Below are positions 7,724-16,390 of a DNA stretch of 64,000 nucleotides, piece after piece; within the stretch, counting starts at the first letter, position 1, and every line of letters starts with the position of its first letter. The notes beneath the pieces were generated by a model. The model made no database searches, had not been told where the DNA came from, and saw only the letters and a list, made by a program, of their open reading frames with translations. Where the stretch lies: NCBI RefSeq assembly GCF_003115775.1, contig NZ_QEES01000007.1, positions 87,424 to 151,423 on the forward strand, written 5' to 3'. Both the position numbers and the translations under genes were made by a program. The DNA comes from Cellulomonas sp. WB94. Lineage in GTDB: Bacteria; Actinomycetota; Actinomycetes; Actinomycetales; Cellulomonadaceae.

Positions 7724-9115
7724 GTGACAGCCCGCTGGGAAGTGTTCGCTCCGGCCCTCGACCGTGCCCTCGTGCACGCTCGGCACTGGCTCACGTCCGT
7801 CCCGGACCGCCCCATCCCCGCGCAGACCACGGCAGATGCGGTCCTCGCGAGCATCGGCGGGCCACTGCCCGACGACGGGCGCGCCCCTGAGCTGGTGATC
7901 GACGAGCTCGCCGCAGCTGTGGAGCCCGGGCTGATGGCCATCGGCTCCGGACGGTTCTTCGGCTGGGTCATGGGAGGCAGCCAGCCCGCGCCGCTCGCCG
8001 CAGACTGGCTGACGAGCACGTGGGACCAGAACAGCGCCATGCGCGCGGCCACCCCCGGGACGGCCGCCGTCGAGGAGGCGGCCGCGACGTGGCTCCTGGA
8101 CCTGCTGGGGCTGCCCGGCTCGGCCGACGTCGGGTTTGCGACCGGCGCCACCACGGCCAACTTCATCGGCCTGGGCGCCGCGCGGCACCAGGTCCTGGCG
8201 GATGCGGGGTGGGACGTCGAGACGGCGGGACTCACGGGCGCCCCCCGAGTTCGTGTCCTCGCCGGTGCGGAGCGGCACGGGAGCGTCGACCTTGCCCTGC
8301 GGTACCTGGGCCTCGGCACGCCGACCGCGGTGGCCGCCGACGACCAGGGGCGGATCCGTGTCGCCGACCTGGCCCGTGAGCTCGCGGCCGGCGACGGACC
8401 GACGATCGTCTGCCTGCAGGCCGGAAACCTGCACTCGGGCGCGTTCGACCCGTTCGGCGAGGCGATCGCCGTCGCGCACGCCCACGGCGCATGGGTCCAC
8501 GTCGACGGCGCCTTCGGGCTGTGGGCCGCCGCCTCACCACGTCTGCGCGTGCTCGTGGACGGCTACGCGGCGGCCGACTCGTGGGCCACCGACGCCCACA
8601 AGACCCTCAACGTGCCGTACGACTGCGGCGTCGCGATCATCGCCCGGCCCGACGCCGTGCGCGCGGCGTTCTCGCTCCAGACCGCGTACTTCGCGGGCTT
8701 CCAAGGTGCCGGTGAGCCGATGGACAAGGTGCCCGAGATGTCGCGGCGGGCCCGCGGCGTACCGGTGTGGGCGGCGCTGCGCGCGCTGGGACGACGTGGC
8801 GTCGCCGAGCTCGTCGAGGGTCTCGTCGACCGGGCCCACCAGCTCGCCGAGGGGATCGCACGGATCGACGGCGCCGAGATCGTCAACGACGTGGAGTTCA
8901 CGCAGGTGTGCGTGACCTTCGGTTCGGACGAGCGCACGCGCGAGGTCACCGAGCGCCTGCTCGCCGACGGGGCCACCTGGATGTCCGGGTCACGGTGGCG
9001 GGACCGTGCGGTGCTGCGCATCTCGGTGAGCAACTGGTCGACCGACGACGAGGACGTCGCACTCTCGCTCGAGGCGGTCCGTCGGACGGCCGCCGGGCCC
9101 GGCCCCGCCGCCTGA
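7724..9115 (+). CDS. PLP-dependent group II decarboxylase / aminotransferase-fold protein
   Basis: The 463-residue protein belongs to the pyridoxal-phosphate decarboxylase family (aromatic amino acid / glutamate decarboxylase fold). Signatures are FATGATTANFIGLGAAR near 138-154, the cofactor Asp261 in HVDGAFGLWAAAS, and the Schiff-base lysine K293 in SWATDAHKTLNVPYD. A C-terminal small domain follows. The GTG at 7724 is chosen because homology begins there and the upstream part of the open frame reads antisense through the neighbouring gene. The substrate is not evident. No transporter or cofactor gene is linked to it. Confidence 0.85.
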   Translation: MTARWEVFAPALDRALVHARHWLTSVPDRPIPAQTTADAVLASIGGPLPDDGRAPELVIDELAAAVEPGLMAIGSGRFFGWVMGGSQPAPLAADWLTSTWDQNSAMRAATPGTAAVEEAAATWLLDLLGLPGSADVGFATGATTANFIGLGAARHQVLADAGWDVETAGLTGAPRVRVLAGAERHGSVDLALRYLGLGTPTAVAADDQGRIRVADLARELAAGDGPTIVCLQAGNLHSGAFDPFGEAIAVAHAHGAWVHVDGAFGLWAAASPRLRVLVDGYAAADSWATDAHKTLNVPYDCGVAIIARPDAVRAAFSLQTAYFAGFQGAGEPMDKVPEMSRRARGVPVWAALRALGRRGVAELVEGLVDRAHQLAEGIARIDGAEIVNDVEFTQVCVTFGSDERTREVTERLLADGATWMSGSRWRDRAVLRISVSNWSTDDEDVALSLEAVRRTAAGPGPAA

Positions 9116-9157
9116 CCGGCACGGAGCCATGCGGTCGGGCTCGTAGGTCGTCGTTAT

Positions 9158-9173
9158 TCGAACACCTGTTCGA
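9158..9173. promoter_or_regulatory. LexA (SOS) box upstream of dinB
   Basis: TCGAACACCTGTTCGA contains the 14-base CGAAC-N4-GTTCG core of the Gram-positive/actinobacterial LexA box with perfect symmetry. It ends 13 bases before the dinB ATG at 9187. A TACAGT -10-like hexamer follows at 9175-9180, so LexA binding here would block the promoter and the transcript may be nearly leaderless. Confidence 0.85.
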
Positions 9174-9186
9174 CTACAGTGGTGGG

Positions 9187-10446
9187 ATGCCCAGCGGTGG
9201 CGCGACGATCCTGCACGCCGACCTCGACGCCTTCTACGCGTCGGTCGAGCAGCTCCTCGATCCCGCGCTGCGCGGGCGCCCGATCGCTGTCGGCGGCGGC
9301 CCTCGCGGCGGTGTCGTGCTCGCCGCGTCCTACGAGGCCAAGCGCTTCGGGGTGCAGGGTGGCATGCCCGGATGGCGCGCCGCGCGGCTCTGCCCCGAGC
9401 TGCGGTTCGTCCGCGGTCACTTCTCCGAGTACCAGCGCCTCGGGGACGCGGTCATGGCGGTCCTGGCGGACTTCACGCCCCTCGTGGAGCGGATCTCGAT
9501 CGACGAGGCGTTCCTCGACGTGTCGGGCTCGACGCATCTGTTCGGCCCCCCCGAGGCGATCGGCGCGACGATCCGCCGCCGGGTCCGGGTCGACATCGGC
9601 CTGCCCATCTCGGTGGGCGCCGCACGGACCAAGCACCTGGCCAAGATCGCGTCCCAGGTGGCGAAGCCCGACGGGCTCGTCGTGGTGAGGCCCGGATTCG
9701 AGCGGGAGTTCCTCGACCCGCTCCCGGTCGGGCTCATCTGGGGCGTCGGGCCCGTGAACCAGAAGCGCCTCGCCGATCAGGGCATCCGGACGATCGGCGA
9801 GCTCGCCCAGACGCCGTCGTCGGCGGTCGAGCGTCTCCTCGGTTACGCCGTCGGGCGCAAGCTCAACGCCATGGCGCTGGACGAGGATCCGCGCCGGATC
9901 GTGACCGACCACCGCGCGCGGTCGGTGGGCGCGCAGTCCGCACTCCCCCGCCGCAGCCCCGAGCCCGAGGACCTGCGGGCCGTGCTCGCCCACCTGGCGG
10001 ACCGGATCACGCGGCGGATGCGCGCGAAGGATCTCGCGGGGCGCACGGTCACTGTTCGCGTGCGGTTTCCCGGGATGCACGCGGTGACCCGCTCCCACAC
10101 GCTGCGGGAGCCGGTCGCCGCGACTCTCACGCTCACCGAGATCGCCGAGCGACTGGTGTGGTCGGCGATCAACGACGCCCCCGCGCCGTGCGAGATCACG
10201 CTGCTCGCGGTCTCGGTCTCGAACCTCACCGAGCAGCGCACGATCCAGCTCGAGCTCGACCTCCCGCCGCAGGACCCGTGGCGGCCGGGTACCGACGCCG
10301 GCGCCGCACGGCGGGCCGTCGACGGGTCGATGGACCGGATCAGGAGCCGGTTCGGCGGTGACGCGGTGGGCTACCTGCCCGTCGTCCTGCGCAACGGCGG
10401 CGTGGTGCCCGACGAGTTCAGGGAGCTCGCCGAGCACGAGCTCTGA
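9187..10446 (+). CDS. dinB: DNA polymerase IV (Y-family translesion polymerase)
   Basis: DinB copies damaged or mispaired templates during stress. The 419-residue protein has the Y-family catalytic motifs LHADLDAFYASVEQ at its N-terminus (residues 9-22) and RISIDEAFLDVSGS, the helix-hairpin-helix WGVGPVNQKRLADQGI, and a little-finger domain. No C-terminal clamp-binding peptide is obvious. The ATG at 9187 directly follows the SOS box and promoter, which rules out the longer open frame beginning far upstream. The perfect LexA site indicates damage-inducible expression. No imuA/dnaE2 genes accompany it. Confidence 0.94.
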   Translation: MPSGGATILHADLDAFYASVEQLLDPALRGRPIAVGGGPRGGVVLAASYEAKRFGVQGGMPGWRAARLCPELRFVRGHFSEYQRLGDAVMAVLADFTPLVERISIDEAFLDVSGSTHLFGPPEAIGATIRRRVRVDIGLPISVGAARTKHLAKIASQVAKPDGLVVVRPGFEREFLDPLPVGLIWGVGPVNQKRLADQGIRTIGELAQTPSSAVERLLGYAVGRKLNAMALDEDPRRIVTDHRARSVGAQSALPRRSPEPEDLRAVLAHLADRITRRMRAKDLAGRTVTVRVRFPGMHAVTRSHTLREPVAATLTLTEIAERLVWSAINDAPAPCEITLLAVSVSNLTEQRTIQLELDLPPQDPWRPGTDAGAARRAVDGSMDRIRSRFGGDAVGYLPVVLRNGGVVPDEFRELAEHEL

Positions 10447-10516
10447 GGAGGGGGCATCGCGAGGGACGTAGTGGCAGGGCCTCCCACCCGCGGCGAACTC
10501 GGTGTGGGATGAAGGC

Positions 10517-11521
10517 ATGCGAGGAGCAATCATTCATGCACCCGGGGACGTCCGCTACGAGGACCGTCCCGACCCCGTCGTCATCGAGCCGACCGATGCG
10601 GTCATCCGCACGGTGGCCGCCTGCGTGTGCGGGTCGGACCTGTGGCGGTATCGCGGACTGGCGGACGTGGCGAGGCCGGTGCCGATCGGGCACGAGTACG
10701 TCGGGATCGTCGAAGCGGTCGGCGCCGCCGTCACCACGGTGAAGCCCGGCGACTTCGTGGTCGGCGGCTTCCTGTACAGCGACAACGCCTGTCCGGTGTG
10801 CCGCAAGGGCACGCACTCCGCGTGCCAGCACGGCGGCGGATTCGACGGCTGCCAGGCCGAGAAGATCCGCATCCCCCACGCCGACGGCACCCTGATCGCG
10901 ACGCCCGGCCGGCCGCCCGCCGACCTCGTCCCGAGCCTGCTCGCCCTGTCCGACGTGATGTGCACCGGATGGCATGCGGCGGTCTGCGCCGGTGTCGAAC
11001 CGGGCATGAGCGTGGTCGTCGTCGGCGATGGCGCGGTGGGCCTGAGCGGCGTCCTTGCCGCGGCCCAGATGGGGGCGACCACCGTCATCGCGATGAGCCG
11101 GCACGCCTCACGTCAGAAGATCGCACGCGAGTTCGGTGCCACCCACATCGTTGCTGTGCGTGGCGACGAGGGGATCGGTGCCGACGCGGTGCTGGAGTGC
11201 GTGGGCACCGAGGACGCACGCCTCCAGGCCGTCCGGGCAACCCGTCCAGGCGGCATGATCGGCGTCGTCGGCGTCCCCCACGGCGACCTGCCGACCGACC
11301 AGATGTTCTGGGCGAACAAGGGCTTCCGCGGTGGCCCCGCTCCCGTGCGCGCCTACCTGCCGCACCTGATCGACCTCGTGTGGAACCGGCAGATCGACCC
11401 CGGGAAGGTCTTCGACCTGACCCTCCCGCTCTCCGCGGTCGCCGAGGCGTACAAGGCCATGGACGAGCGGCGAGCGATCAAGGTGCTCCTCGAGCCCGAG
11501 GGCGTGACCTCATGGCAGTGA
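10517..11521 (+). CDS. Zinc-dependent alcohol dehydrogenase (paralogue 1)
   Basis: This 334-residue medium-chain dehydrogenase has the catalytic-zinc motif CVCGSDL, the GHEYVG motif, a structural cysteine loop (CPVCRKGTHSACQHGG) and the Rossmann segment VVVGDGAVGLSGVLAA. The ATG at 10517 gives the usual N-terminus MRGAIIHAPGDVRYED; the reading frame extends five codons upstream but adds nothing conserved. The stop overlaps the next gene by 10 bases. It is a clear paralogue of the gene at 13334, sharing the same C-terminal PAPVRAYLPHLIDLVWN / GKVFDLTLPLS pattern. The substrate is unknown. Confidence 0.88.
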   Translation: MRGAIIHAPGDVRYEDRPDPVVIEPTDAVIRTVAACVCGSDLWRYRGLADVARPVPIGHEYVGIVEAVGAAVTTVKPGDFVVGGFLYSDNACPVCRKGTHSACQHGGGFDGCQAEKIRIPHADGTLIATPGRPPADLVPSLLALSDVMCTGWHAAVCAGVEPGMSVVVVGDGAVGLSGVLAAAQMGATTVIAMSRHASRQKIAREFGATHIVAVRGDEGIGADAVLECVGTEDARLQAVRATRPGGMIGVVGVPHGDLPTDQMFWANKGFRGGPAPVRAYLPHLIDLVWNRQIDPGKVFDLTLPLSAVAEAYKAMDERRAIKVLLEPEGVTSWQ

Positions 11522-12267
11522 GCGCAGCGGCCCAGGCGAACCACGACGAGCTGTTCCCGGGTCACGTCTCGACCCTGGCGCAGACCGACCCCGAGCTCAT
11601 CGAGTACTTCGACAACTTCGCCTTCGACGAGGTCCTGCAGCACGGTGACCTGGACACCCGCACGCGGCTCATGGTGCAGCTCGCCTCGATGATCGCCGGC
11701 CAGGCGTTGCGGGAGTACCGCGTCATGCTCGGCGCCGCGCTGACCGTCGGCGTGACGCCGGTCGAGGTCAAGGAGATCGTCTACCAGGCGGTGCCCTACG
11801 TCGGCACGGCGCGGGTCGTCGACTTCCTGCACGCCACGAACGAGGTCCTCACCGACCGCGGGGTCGAGCTGCCCCTCCCGGGCCAGTCGACGACCACGCC
11901 CGAGGACCGGTTCGAGCGAGGGCTCGCGGTGCAACGGCAGATCATCGGCTCGGAGACCGTCGACTCGCTCTACGCCAATGCGCCGGACGACGAGGCGCAC
12001 ATCCAGCGCTACCTGTCGGGCAACTGCTTCGGCGACCACTACACGCGGAGCGGGATCGACGTGCCGACCCGCGAGCTGCTCACCCTGAGCATGCTCGTGG
12101 CGCTCGGCGGCTGCGACCCGCAGGTCAGGGGGCACGTGGCGGCCAACCTGAACGTCGGCAACGACCGTGCCCGGCTGATCGCCGTCGTCACCCAGCTCCT
12201 GCCCTTCATCGGCTACCCACGCACGCTGAACGCGCTCCGCGCGATCGACGACGTCACGGCTGCGTGA
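11512..12267 (+). CDS. Carboxymuconolactone decarboxylase family protein
   Basis: The 251-residue protein contains two CMD-type helical repeats. One lies around residues 20-110 (NFAFDEVLQHGDLDTRTRLMVQLASMIAGQ) and one around 145-240 (YTRSGIDVPTRELLTLSMLVALGGCDPQVRGHV). The CxxC of AhpD-type peroxidases is absent; only single cysteines are seen, near 168 and 202. The ATG at 11512 lies inside the end of the dehydrogenase gene, so the two are translationally coupled. Such proteins often sit beside dehydrogenases in catabolic or detoxifying operons. The reaction cannot be assigned. Confidence 0.85.
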   Translation: MAVSAAAQANHDELFPGHVSTLAQTDPELIEYFDNFAFDEVLQHGDLDTRTRLMVQLASMIAGQALREYRVMLGAALTVGVTPVEVKEIVYQAVPYVGTARVVDFLHATNEVLTDRGVELPLPGQSTTTPEDRFERGLAVQRQIIGSETVDSLYANAPDDEAHIQRYLSGNCFGDHYTRSGIDVPTRELLTLSMLVALGGCDPQVRGHVAANLNVGNDRARLIAVVTQLLPFIGYPRTLNALRAIDDVTAA

Positions 12268-12309
12268 CGACGCCCTGACGACCCCCACCTCGAACGGATC
12301 GGCCTTCCC

Positions 12310-13152
12310 ATGGCACCACGCACCTGGCTCATCACCGGCGTGAGCAGCGGCTTCGGTCGCGAGCTCACCACCCAGCTCCTGGAGCGCGGAGACCGCGTCG
12401 TCGGCACCGTCCGTGACACCAGCAAGGTCACCGACCTGCTCGAGCGGCACCCGGGCACGTTCCACGTCAAGGTGCTCGACGTGACCGACGCGGACGCCGT
12501 CCGGTCGGTCGTCGACGCGGCGTTCGCGGAGCAGGGTCGGATCGATGTCGTCGTGAGCAACGCGGGCTACGGCCTGTTCGGCGCTGCCGAGGAGATGTCC
12601 GACGCGCAGGTCGACCGGCTGATCGCGGCCAACCTCACCGGGTCGATCCAGCTCATCCGTGCCGCACTGCCGCACCTGCGCGCGCAGGGCGGCGGCCGGG
12701 TCGTCCAGATCTCGTCGTACGGCGGGCAGGTCGCCTACCCCGGCAACTCCCTGTACCACGCGACGAAGTGGGGCATCGAGGGGTTCGTCGAGTCCGTCGC
12801 ACAGGAGGTCGCGCCGTTCGGCATCGGCATGACGATCGTCGAGCCCGGCGGAGCACGGACCGAGTTCCGGTACGGCAGCGCTCAGGTCGCCGATCTGACC
12901 GAGGTGTACGACGGCAACCCGGCGCACGCCTTCCTGGCGATGCTCGACCCGGCGAACGGCTTGGCCCCCGGCGACCCTGCGCGGATGGCTGCGCGCATCA
13001 TCGACAGCGTCGACATCGAGCCGGCGCCGCTGCGCATCGTGCTCGGCTCGCAGGCGCTCGCGGGCACGCTGGCGACGCTGCGTGCCCGGGTCGCGGACTT
13101 CGAGACCCAGACCGAGCTCGCCGCGTCGACGGACTTCCCGCCCGGGGAGTGA
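12310..13152 (+). CDS. Short-chain dehydrogenase/reductase
   Basis: This 280-residue classical SDR has the cofactor motif TGVSSGFG at 9-16, NAG at 84-86, Ser at 135-136, and the catalytic Tyr149/Lys153 in the pattern YHATK. The C-terminal extension of about 60 residues, with an EPGGARTEFRY segment, matches SDRs often annotated as oxidoreductases acting on hydroxyls of lipids or retinol-like substrates. It lies 42 bases after the CMD gene on the same strand and is probably in one operon with the dehydrogenase and the CMD protein. The substrate is unknown. Confidence 0.87.
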   Translation: MAPRTWLITGVSSGFGRELTTQLLERGDRVVGTVRDTSKVTDLLERHPGTFHVKVLDVTDADAVRSVVDAAFAEQGRIDVVVSNAGYGLFGAAEEMSDAQVDRLIAANLTGSIQLIRAALPHLRAQGGGRVVQISSYGGQVAYPGNSLYHATKWGIEGFVESVAQEVAPFGIGMTIVEPGGARTEFRYGSAQVADLTEVYDGNPAHAFLAMLDPANGLAPGDPARMAARIIDSVDIEPAPLRIVLGSQALAGTLATLRARVADFETQTELAASTDFPPGE

Positions 13153-13253
13153 CACCTCGCGCGTGAGCGAACGTCGGGTCCGGGCGGCCGCCTGTTCGGA
13201 CCCGCACAGGGGGTCTGCCAGTACCCGGAACGACCGGGACTCCCCCGCATGAC

Positions 13254-13276
13254 GACGACCAGGTTGGCTGGTCGTC
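13254..13276. terminator. Perfect hairpin between the SDR gene and the second dehydrogenase
   Basis: Arms GACGACCAG (13254-13262) and CTGGTCGTC (13268-13276) are perfectly complementary over 9 bp with the 5-nt loop GTTGG. It lies about 100 bases after the SDR stop and 58 bases before the TTG start of the next gene. It lacks a T-tract, so it is either a terminator or an operator of the downstream gene. Confidence 0.4.
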
Positions 13277-13333
13277 TGCCGTCGCGCGCTCCGGCGCACG
13301 ACCACCGATGTCACCTGAGTCCTTGGAGGACAG

Positions 13334-14371
13334 TTGCGCGCAACATTCATGTACGGCGCCGGCGATGTGCGGGTCGAGAACGTCCCCGACCCGACCATCC
13401 AGCAGCCGACCGACGCGATCGTGCGCGTCGTCCGGTCTTGCGTCTGCGGGTCCGACCTGCACCCGTTCCACACGCTGCCGACCCAGGTCGCGGGGCTGCC
13501 GATGGGCCACGAGCTCCTCGGCGTCGTCGAGCAGGTCGGCAGCGCCGTCTCCACGCTGGCGAAGGGCGACTTCGTCATCTCTCCGTTCGCGTTCCAGGAC
13601 AACACCTGCGTCTTCTGCCGCGAAGGCGTGCAGACCTCGTGCGTGCACGGCGGCTGGTACGGCGCAGGTGGCGTCGGCGGCGGGCAGGCGGAGGCCGTGC
13701 GCGTGCCGCAGGCCGACGGGACCCTGGTCACGGTGCCGGGCGAGGTCGACGACGCGCTGCTGCCGTCGCTTCTCACGCTGTCCGACGTCTACCTCACGGG
13801 CTACCACGCGGCTCACATGGGCAAGGTCGACGCCCGCACCACCGTGACCGTGATCGGTGACGGCGCCGTCGGCCTGTCGGCTGTTCTGGCCTCTCGCCAG
13901 CTGGGCGCCGAGCGGATCATCCTCATGGGCCGCCACGTTGCCCGGACCGACCTCGGCCGCGAGTTCGGTGCGACCGACGTCGTCGCCGAGCGCGGCGCGG
14001 AGGGCGTGGCGAAGGTCATGGAGCTCACGGGCGGCGAGGGCAGTCACGTCGTCCTCGAGGCCGTCGGTCACATGCCTGCCTACGAGCAGGCCTACGGCAT
14101 CGTGCGGCCCGGCGGCGTGATCAGCCGCGTAGGTGTTCCGCAGTACGAGTCCGCACCGATCGGGTTCGGCTCGCTGTTCGGGAAGAACGCCGCGCTGACT
14201 GGTGGTCCCGCGCCCGTGCGCGCCTACATCGAGGCCGCGCTGCCGGACGTGCTCGAGGGGCGGATCGAGCCCGGCAAGGTCTTCGACCGCACGATCGCCC
14301 TGTCCGACATCGCCGAGGGGTACCGCCTCATGGACGCCCGCGAGGCGCTCAAGGTGATCGTCACCCCGTGA
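13334..14371 (+). CDS. Zinc-dependent alcohol dehydrogenase (paralogue 2), TTG start
   Basis: The 345-residue medium-chain zinc dehydrogenase shares the CVCGSDL catalytic-zinc motif, the GHELLG motif, a cysteine loop (CVFCREGVQTSCVHGG) and a VTVIGDGAVGLSAVLAS cofactor segment with the gene at 10517. The start is TTG at 13334, supported by GGAGGA at 13325-13330 and by the matching N-terminus (MRATFMYGAGDVRVENVPDP). A hairpin separates it from the SDR gene, so it may be its own transcription unit. The pair probably arose by duplication around the CMD/SDR genes. Confidence 0.88.
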   Translation: MRATFMYGAGDVRVENVPDPTIQQPTDAIVRVVRSCVCGSDLHPFHTLPTQVAGLPMGHELLGVVEQVGSAVSTLAKGDFVISPFAFQDNTCVFCREGVQTSCVHGGWYGAGGVGGGQAEAVRVPQADGTLVTVPGEVDDALLPSLLTLSDVYLTGYHAAHMGKVDARTTVTVIGDGAVGLSAVLASRQLGAERIILMGRHVARTDLGREFGATDVVAERGAEGVAKVMELTGGEGSHVVLEAVGHMPAYEQAYGIVRPGGVISRVGVPQYESAPIGFGSLFGKNAALTGGPAPVRAYIEAALPDVLEGRIEPGKVFDRTIALSDIAEGYRLMDAREALKVIVTP

Positions 14372-14376
14372 CGGAC

Positions 14377-14402
14377 CGCGCCCGGCCGCGAGGCCGGGCG
14401 CG
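14377..14402. terminator. Bidirectional intrinsic terminator
   Basis: The 11-bp perfect arms CGCGCCCGGCC (14377-14387) and GGCCGGGCGCG (14392-14402) enclose the stable tetraloop GCGA and are followed by CTTT. It lies 6 bases past the dehydrogenase stop and 15 bases from the stop of the convergent gene, so it can end transcription from both sides. Confidence 0.85.
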
Positions 14403-14416
14403 CTTTCCGCGCGCTG

Positions 14417-14860
14417 TCACACAGCTCGTAGCACGAGCAGGAACTGTCCACCGCCCGCCTCGACCTGCGTCCCGACCGCCAGCTCCGGCGCGAATCGCGA
14501 CAGGCGGTCGAGCAGCCACACCGCCGCCTCGTCGGCGTCGGCCTTGCTGGGACAGCGGGCCACCACCTCTCGGCCGCCCTTGCGGGTCAGCCGCTCGACG
14601 GTCGAGACGATCGGGGCCGGCTCGACGACGAACAGGTCCGGCGACCACGGCACGACGGGCTTGACCGCACCCTTGCGGGTGTTGCAGGCCCGGTGCGCCA
14701 GACGCTCTGATCCTGGCGGAACCTTCTTCCCCTTCGGAGCGGCACCGCCGTCGATGCTGGGACCGCGGTCGGCATTGACGGACGCGTCGGGGTCGACCGG
14801 CTCGTCGCACAGCCAGCATCGCCAGGCGTCTTTCTCGCCGACCTCGTGAAGGGTGCTCAT
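14417..14860 (-). CDS. HNH-like zinc-binding hypothetical protein
   Basis: This is a 147-residue protein with a CWLCDE knuckle at about 15-20 and a later HRACNTRKG segment. Together these resemble the zinc-binding half of an HNH nuclease or restriction-like fold. The middle is rich in charged residues, and the C-terminal half (PSKADADEAAVWLLDRLSRF) appears to form a separate alpha/beta unit. The catalytic His-Asn-His set is incomplete to my eye, so nuclease activity is doubtful. It starts at ATG 14860 and converges on the dehydrogenase gene across a terminator. No partner gene is adjacent. Confidence 0.7.
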   Translation of the reverse strand: MSTLHEVGEKDAWRCWLCDEPVDPDASVNADRGPSIDGGAAPKGKKVPPGSERLAHRACNTRKGAVKPVVPWSPDLFVVEPAPIVSTVERLTRKGGREVVARCPSKADADEAAVWLLDRLSRFAPELAVGTQVEAGGGQFLLVLRAV

Positions 14861-15025
14861 GGCCCGAGGCTACGGGTCGCCCTCGACCGGTCCAACCTGC
14901 CCCGTGCACGCGGCGCACACCGACAGGCACCGGCTCACCGATGAGCACCCCGGGACCAACGTCTCTCGCGGCGGCGTGTCTCACGTTGAAGCGTCGGAGG
15001 TGCAGGGGCGTGGGGAGGTTCAGCC

Positions 15026-15439
15026 ATGGTCTATCTGAAGCCGCCGGGCTTCACGCGGCACGTGGTCAATCCGTTGGTGAGTCGCCTGAGGACAGGCGGT
15101 GTCGAAGAGCTCACGGTATCCGGTCGGCGCAGCGGCCAACCGCGGCGTGTCCCGGTGATTCCCGTCCAGGTCGGGACGCACCGGTACCTGGTGGCACCGT
15201 TCGGTGAGTCTCGCTGGGTGCAGAACCTCCGCGCGGCCGGCGAGGGTGAGCTCCACGGGCACGGGCAGCCCCAGCACTTCGTCGCGCACGAGATCCCCGT
15301 CGACCAGCGGGCCGAGATCATCGACGGATACCGCAGGATCGCCGGTCGCAGCGTCGAACGATGCTTCCGGTCACTGCCCGACCCCGGGGACCATCCCGTC
15401 TTCGAGATCGAGAGCCGACTCGAGTCGCCGACCGGATGA
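15026..15439 (+). CDS. Deazaflavin (F420)-dependent nitroreductase-family protein (Ddn-like)
   Basis: The 137-residue protein shows the split-barrel Ddn/FDR family pattern: GGVEELTVSGRRSGQPRRVPV near 24-44, YLVAPFGESRWVQNLRAAGEGEL near 53-75, then EIPVDQRAEII. The family uses reduced F420 to reduce quinones or nitro compounds. The conserved Gly-Arg-x-Ser-Gly segment is present. The ATG at 15026 has a GGGGAGG-type ribosome site. It appears to be a single gene transcribed away from the HNH-like gene. Its physiological substrate is unknown. Confidence 0.85.
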   Translation: MVYLKPPGFTRHVVNPLVSRLRTGGVEELTVSGRRSGQPRRVPVIPVQVGTHRYLVAPFGESRWVQNLRAAGEGELHGHGQPQHFVAHEIPVDQRAEIIDGYRRIAGRSVERCFRSLPDPGDHPVFEIESRLESPTG

Positions 15440-15503
15440 CCGCCGCGCGCACGTCGGGCTGAGATCGGCTTGGCGAGCGCCCGCGGGAGTCCGTCAGCCG
15501 GGC

Positions 15504-15845
15504 TCAGTCAGACGAGGCACGCCGCCGCGTGCTCCGCCGGGACGAACGCGGGCCCGCGGCGGCACTCGAGCGCCCTGCCCCCGAGAGTGCAGCGGATGCG
15601 CCGAGCATGAAGCCGAAGTTGTACCAGCCGCCGTTGTTGTGGACCTCGTAGATGTTGACGTCCGAGTTGAAGAGCGAGACCACGAACGTGATCGGGCTGA
15701 TCGCGCCGTGCCACAGTCCGAGCCAGAACCCCGCCAGGTCCGGGGCGTCCGCCACAGCAGCGGTGTTCGGGCCGGCGGCGCATGCCGCGAGCACGAGGAC
15801 CAGGACGAGGAGCCCAGCGGCTCGCGTCACGCGCCGACGCGTCAT
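15504..15845 (-). CDS. Small predicted lipoprotein
   Basis: The 113-residue protein starts MTRRRVTRAAG and then has a hydrophobic signal segment ending in the lipobox LAAC (Cys near residue 22). This predicts lipid attachment at the outer face of the membrane. A hydrophobic stretch (FWLGLWHGAISPITFVVSLF, about 41-60) and the sequence EVHNNGGWYNFGFMLG follow, then an Arg/Ser-rich tail. This conserved actinobacterial family has no known function as far as I recognise. Its ATG overlaps the stop of the flavodoxin gene by four bases (ATGA), so the two form an operon. Confidence 0.72.
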   Translation of the reverse strand: MTRRRVTRAAGLLVLVLVLAACAAGPNTAAVADAPDLAGFWLGLWHGAISPITFVVSLFNSDVNIYEVHNNGGWYNFGFMLGASAALSGAGRSSAAAGPRSSRRSTRRRASSD

Positions 15846-16390
15846 CGCGCGGCCTCCCCCGCGGTCCCGGTCGTGAGCTCCTCGGCGATGTCCTTCGCCC
15901 ACTGCTCGATGTCGGCCCAGTCGCGGAAGTCCCCAGCCGGCATGATCGCCCGCGCAGCCGGCAACCGTCGCAGCGCCTTCTCGGGAAGGGTCAGGCTGCT
16001 GGGATCCAGCGCACCGAAGAAGCCCCGGTGCTGGCGCGGGTGGACCGCTGCAAGGAGCTCCGCGGTCTCCTTCGGCTCGGACGCCTCGCGCAGGTCTTTG
16101 CCCTCGGCGTCGGTGGGCTCGGTGCCCAGCGGGCCGCTGCTGAACAACCAGACCGGGCGGGTCGCAAGGAGCTCGCGGTGGCTCGCGACGAACTCCGCGG
16201 CAGGCTTGAGCCAGTGGCCCATGTAGACGGCGCTCCCGATGACGAACGCGTCGTAGCCGTCGATCGCGCCGGCGTCCTGGACCGGGCGGACTGCGACCCG
16301 TTGACCCGCCGCTGTGAGGGTGACGGCGATGCGCTCCGCGATCCCCTGCGTGGAACCGTGCTTGCTGGCGTAGAGCACGAGCATCGACAT
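15842..16390 (-). CDS. Flavodoxin-domain protein (HemG-like)
   Basis: The 182-residue protein has the flavodoxin FMN-phosphate loop LYASKHGSTQGIAERI at 6-21 and the DGYDAFVIGSAVYMGHW segment near 44-60, as in menaquinone-dependent protoporphyrinogen oxidase HemG and related flavodoxins. No other haem gene is close, so a general electron-transfer or reductase role is equally possible. It is translated just ahead of the small lipoprotein. Its promoter region, 16391-16553, is shared with the divergent DUF1876 gene. Confidence 0.85.
   Translation of the reverse strand: MSMLVLYASKHGSTQGIAERIAVTLTAAGQRVAVRPVQDAGAIDGYDAFVIGSAVYMGHWLKPAAEFVASHRELLATRPVWLFSSGPLGTEPTDAEGKDLREASEPKETAELLAAVHPRQHRGFFGALDPSSLTLPEKALRRLPAARAIMPAGDFRDWADIEQWAKDIAEELTTGTAGEAAR

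Noticed and set aside
14417..14860. Functional HNH homing or restriction endonuclease
   Set aside because: Only the zinc-knuckle-like part is recognisable; the full catalytic His-Asn-His pattern is not evident and no methylase or intron is adjacent.
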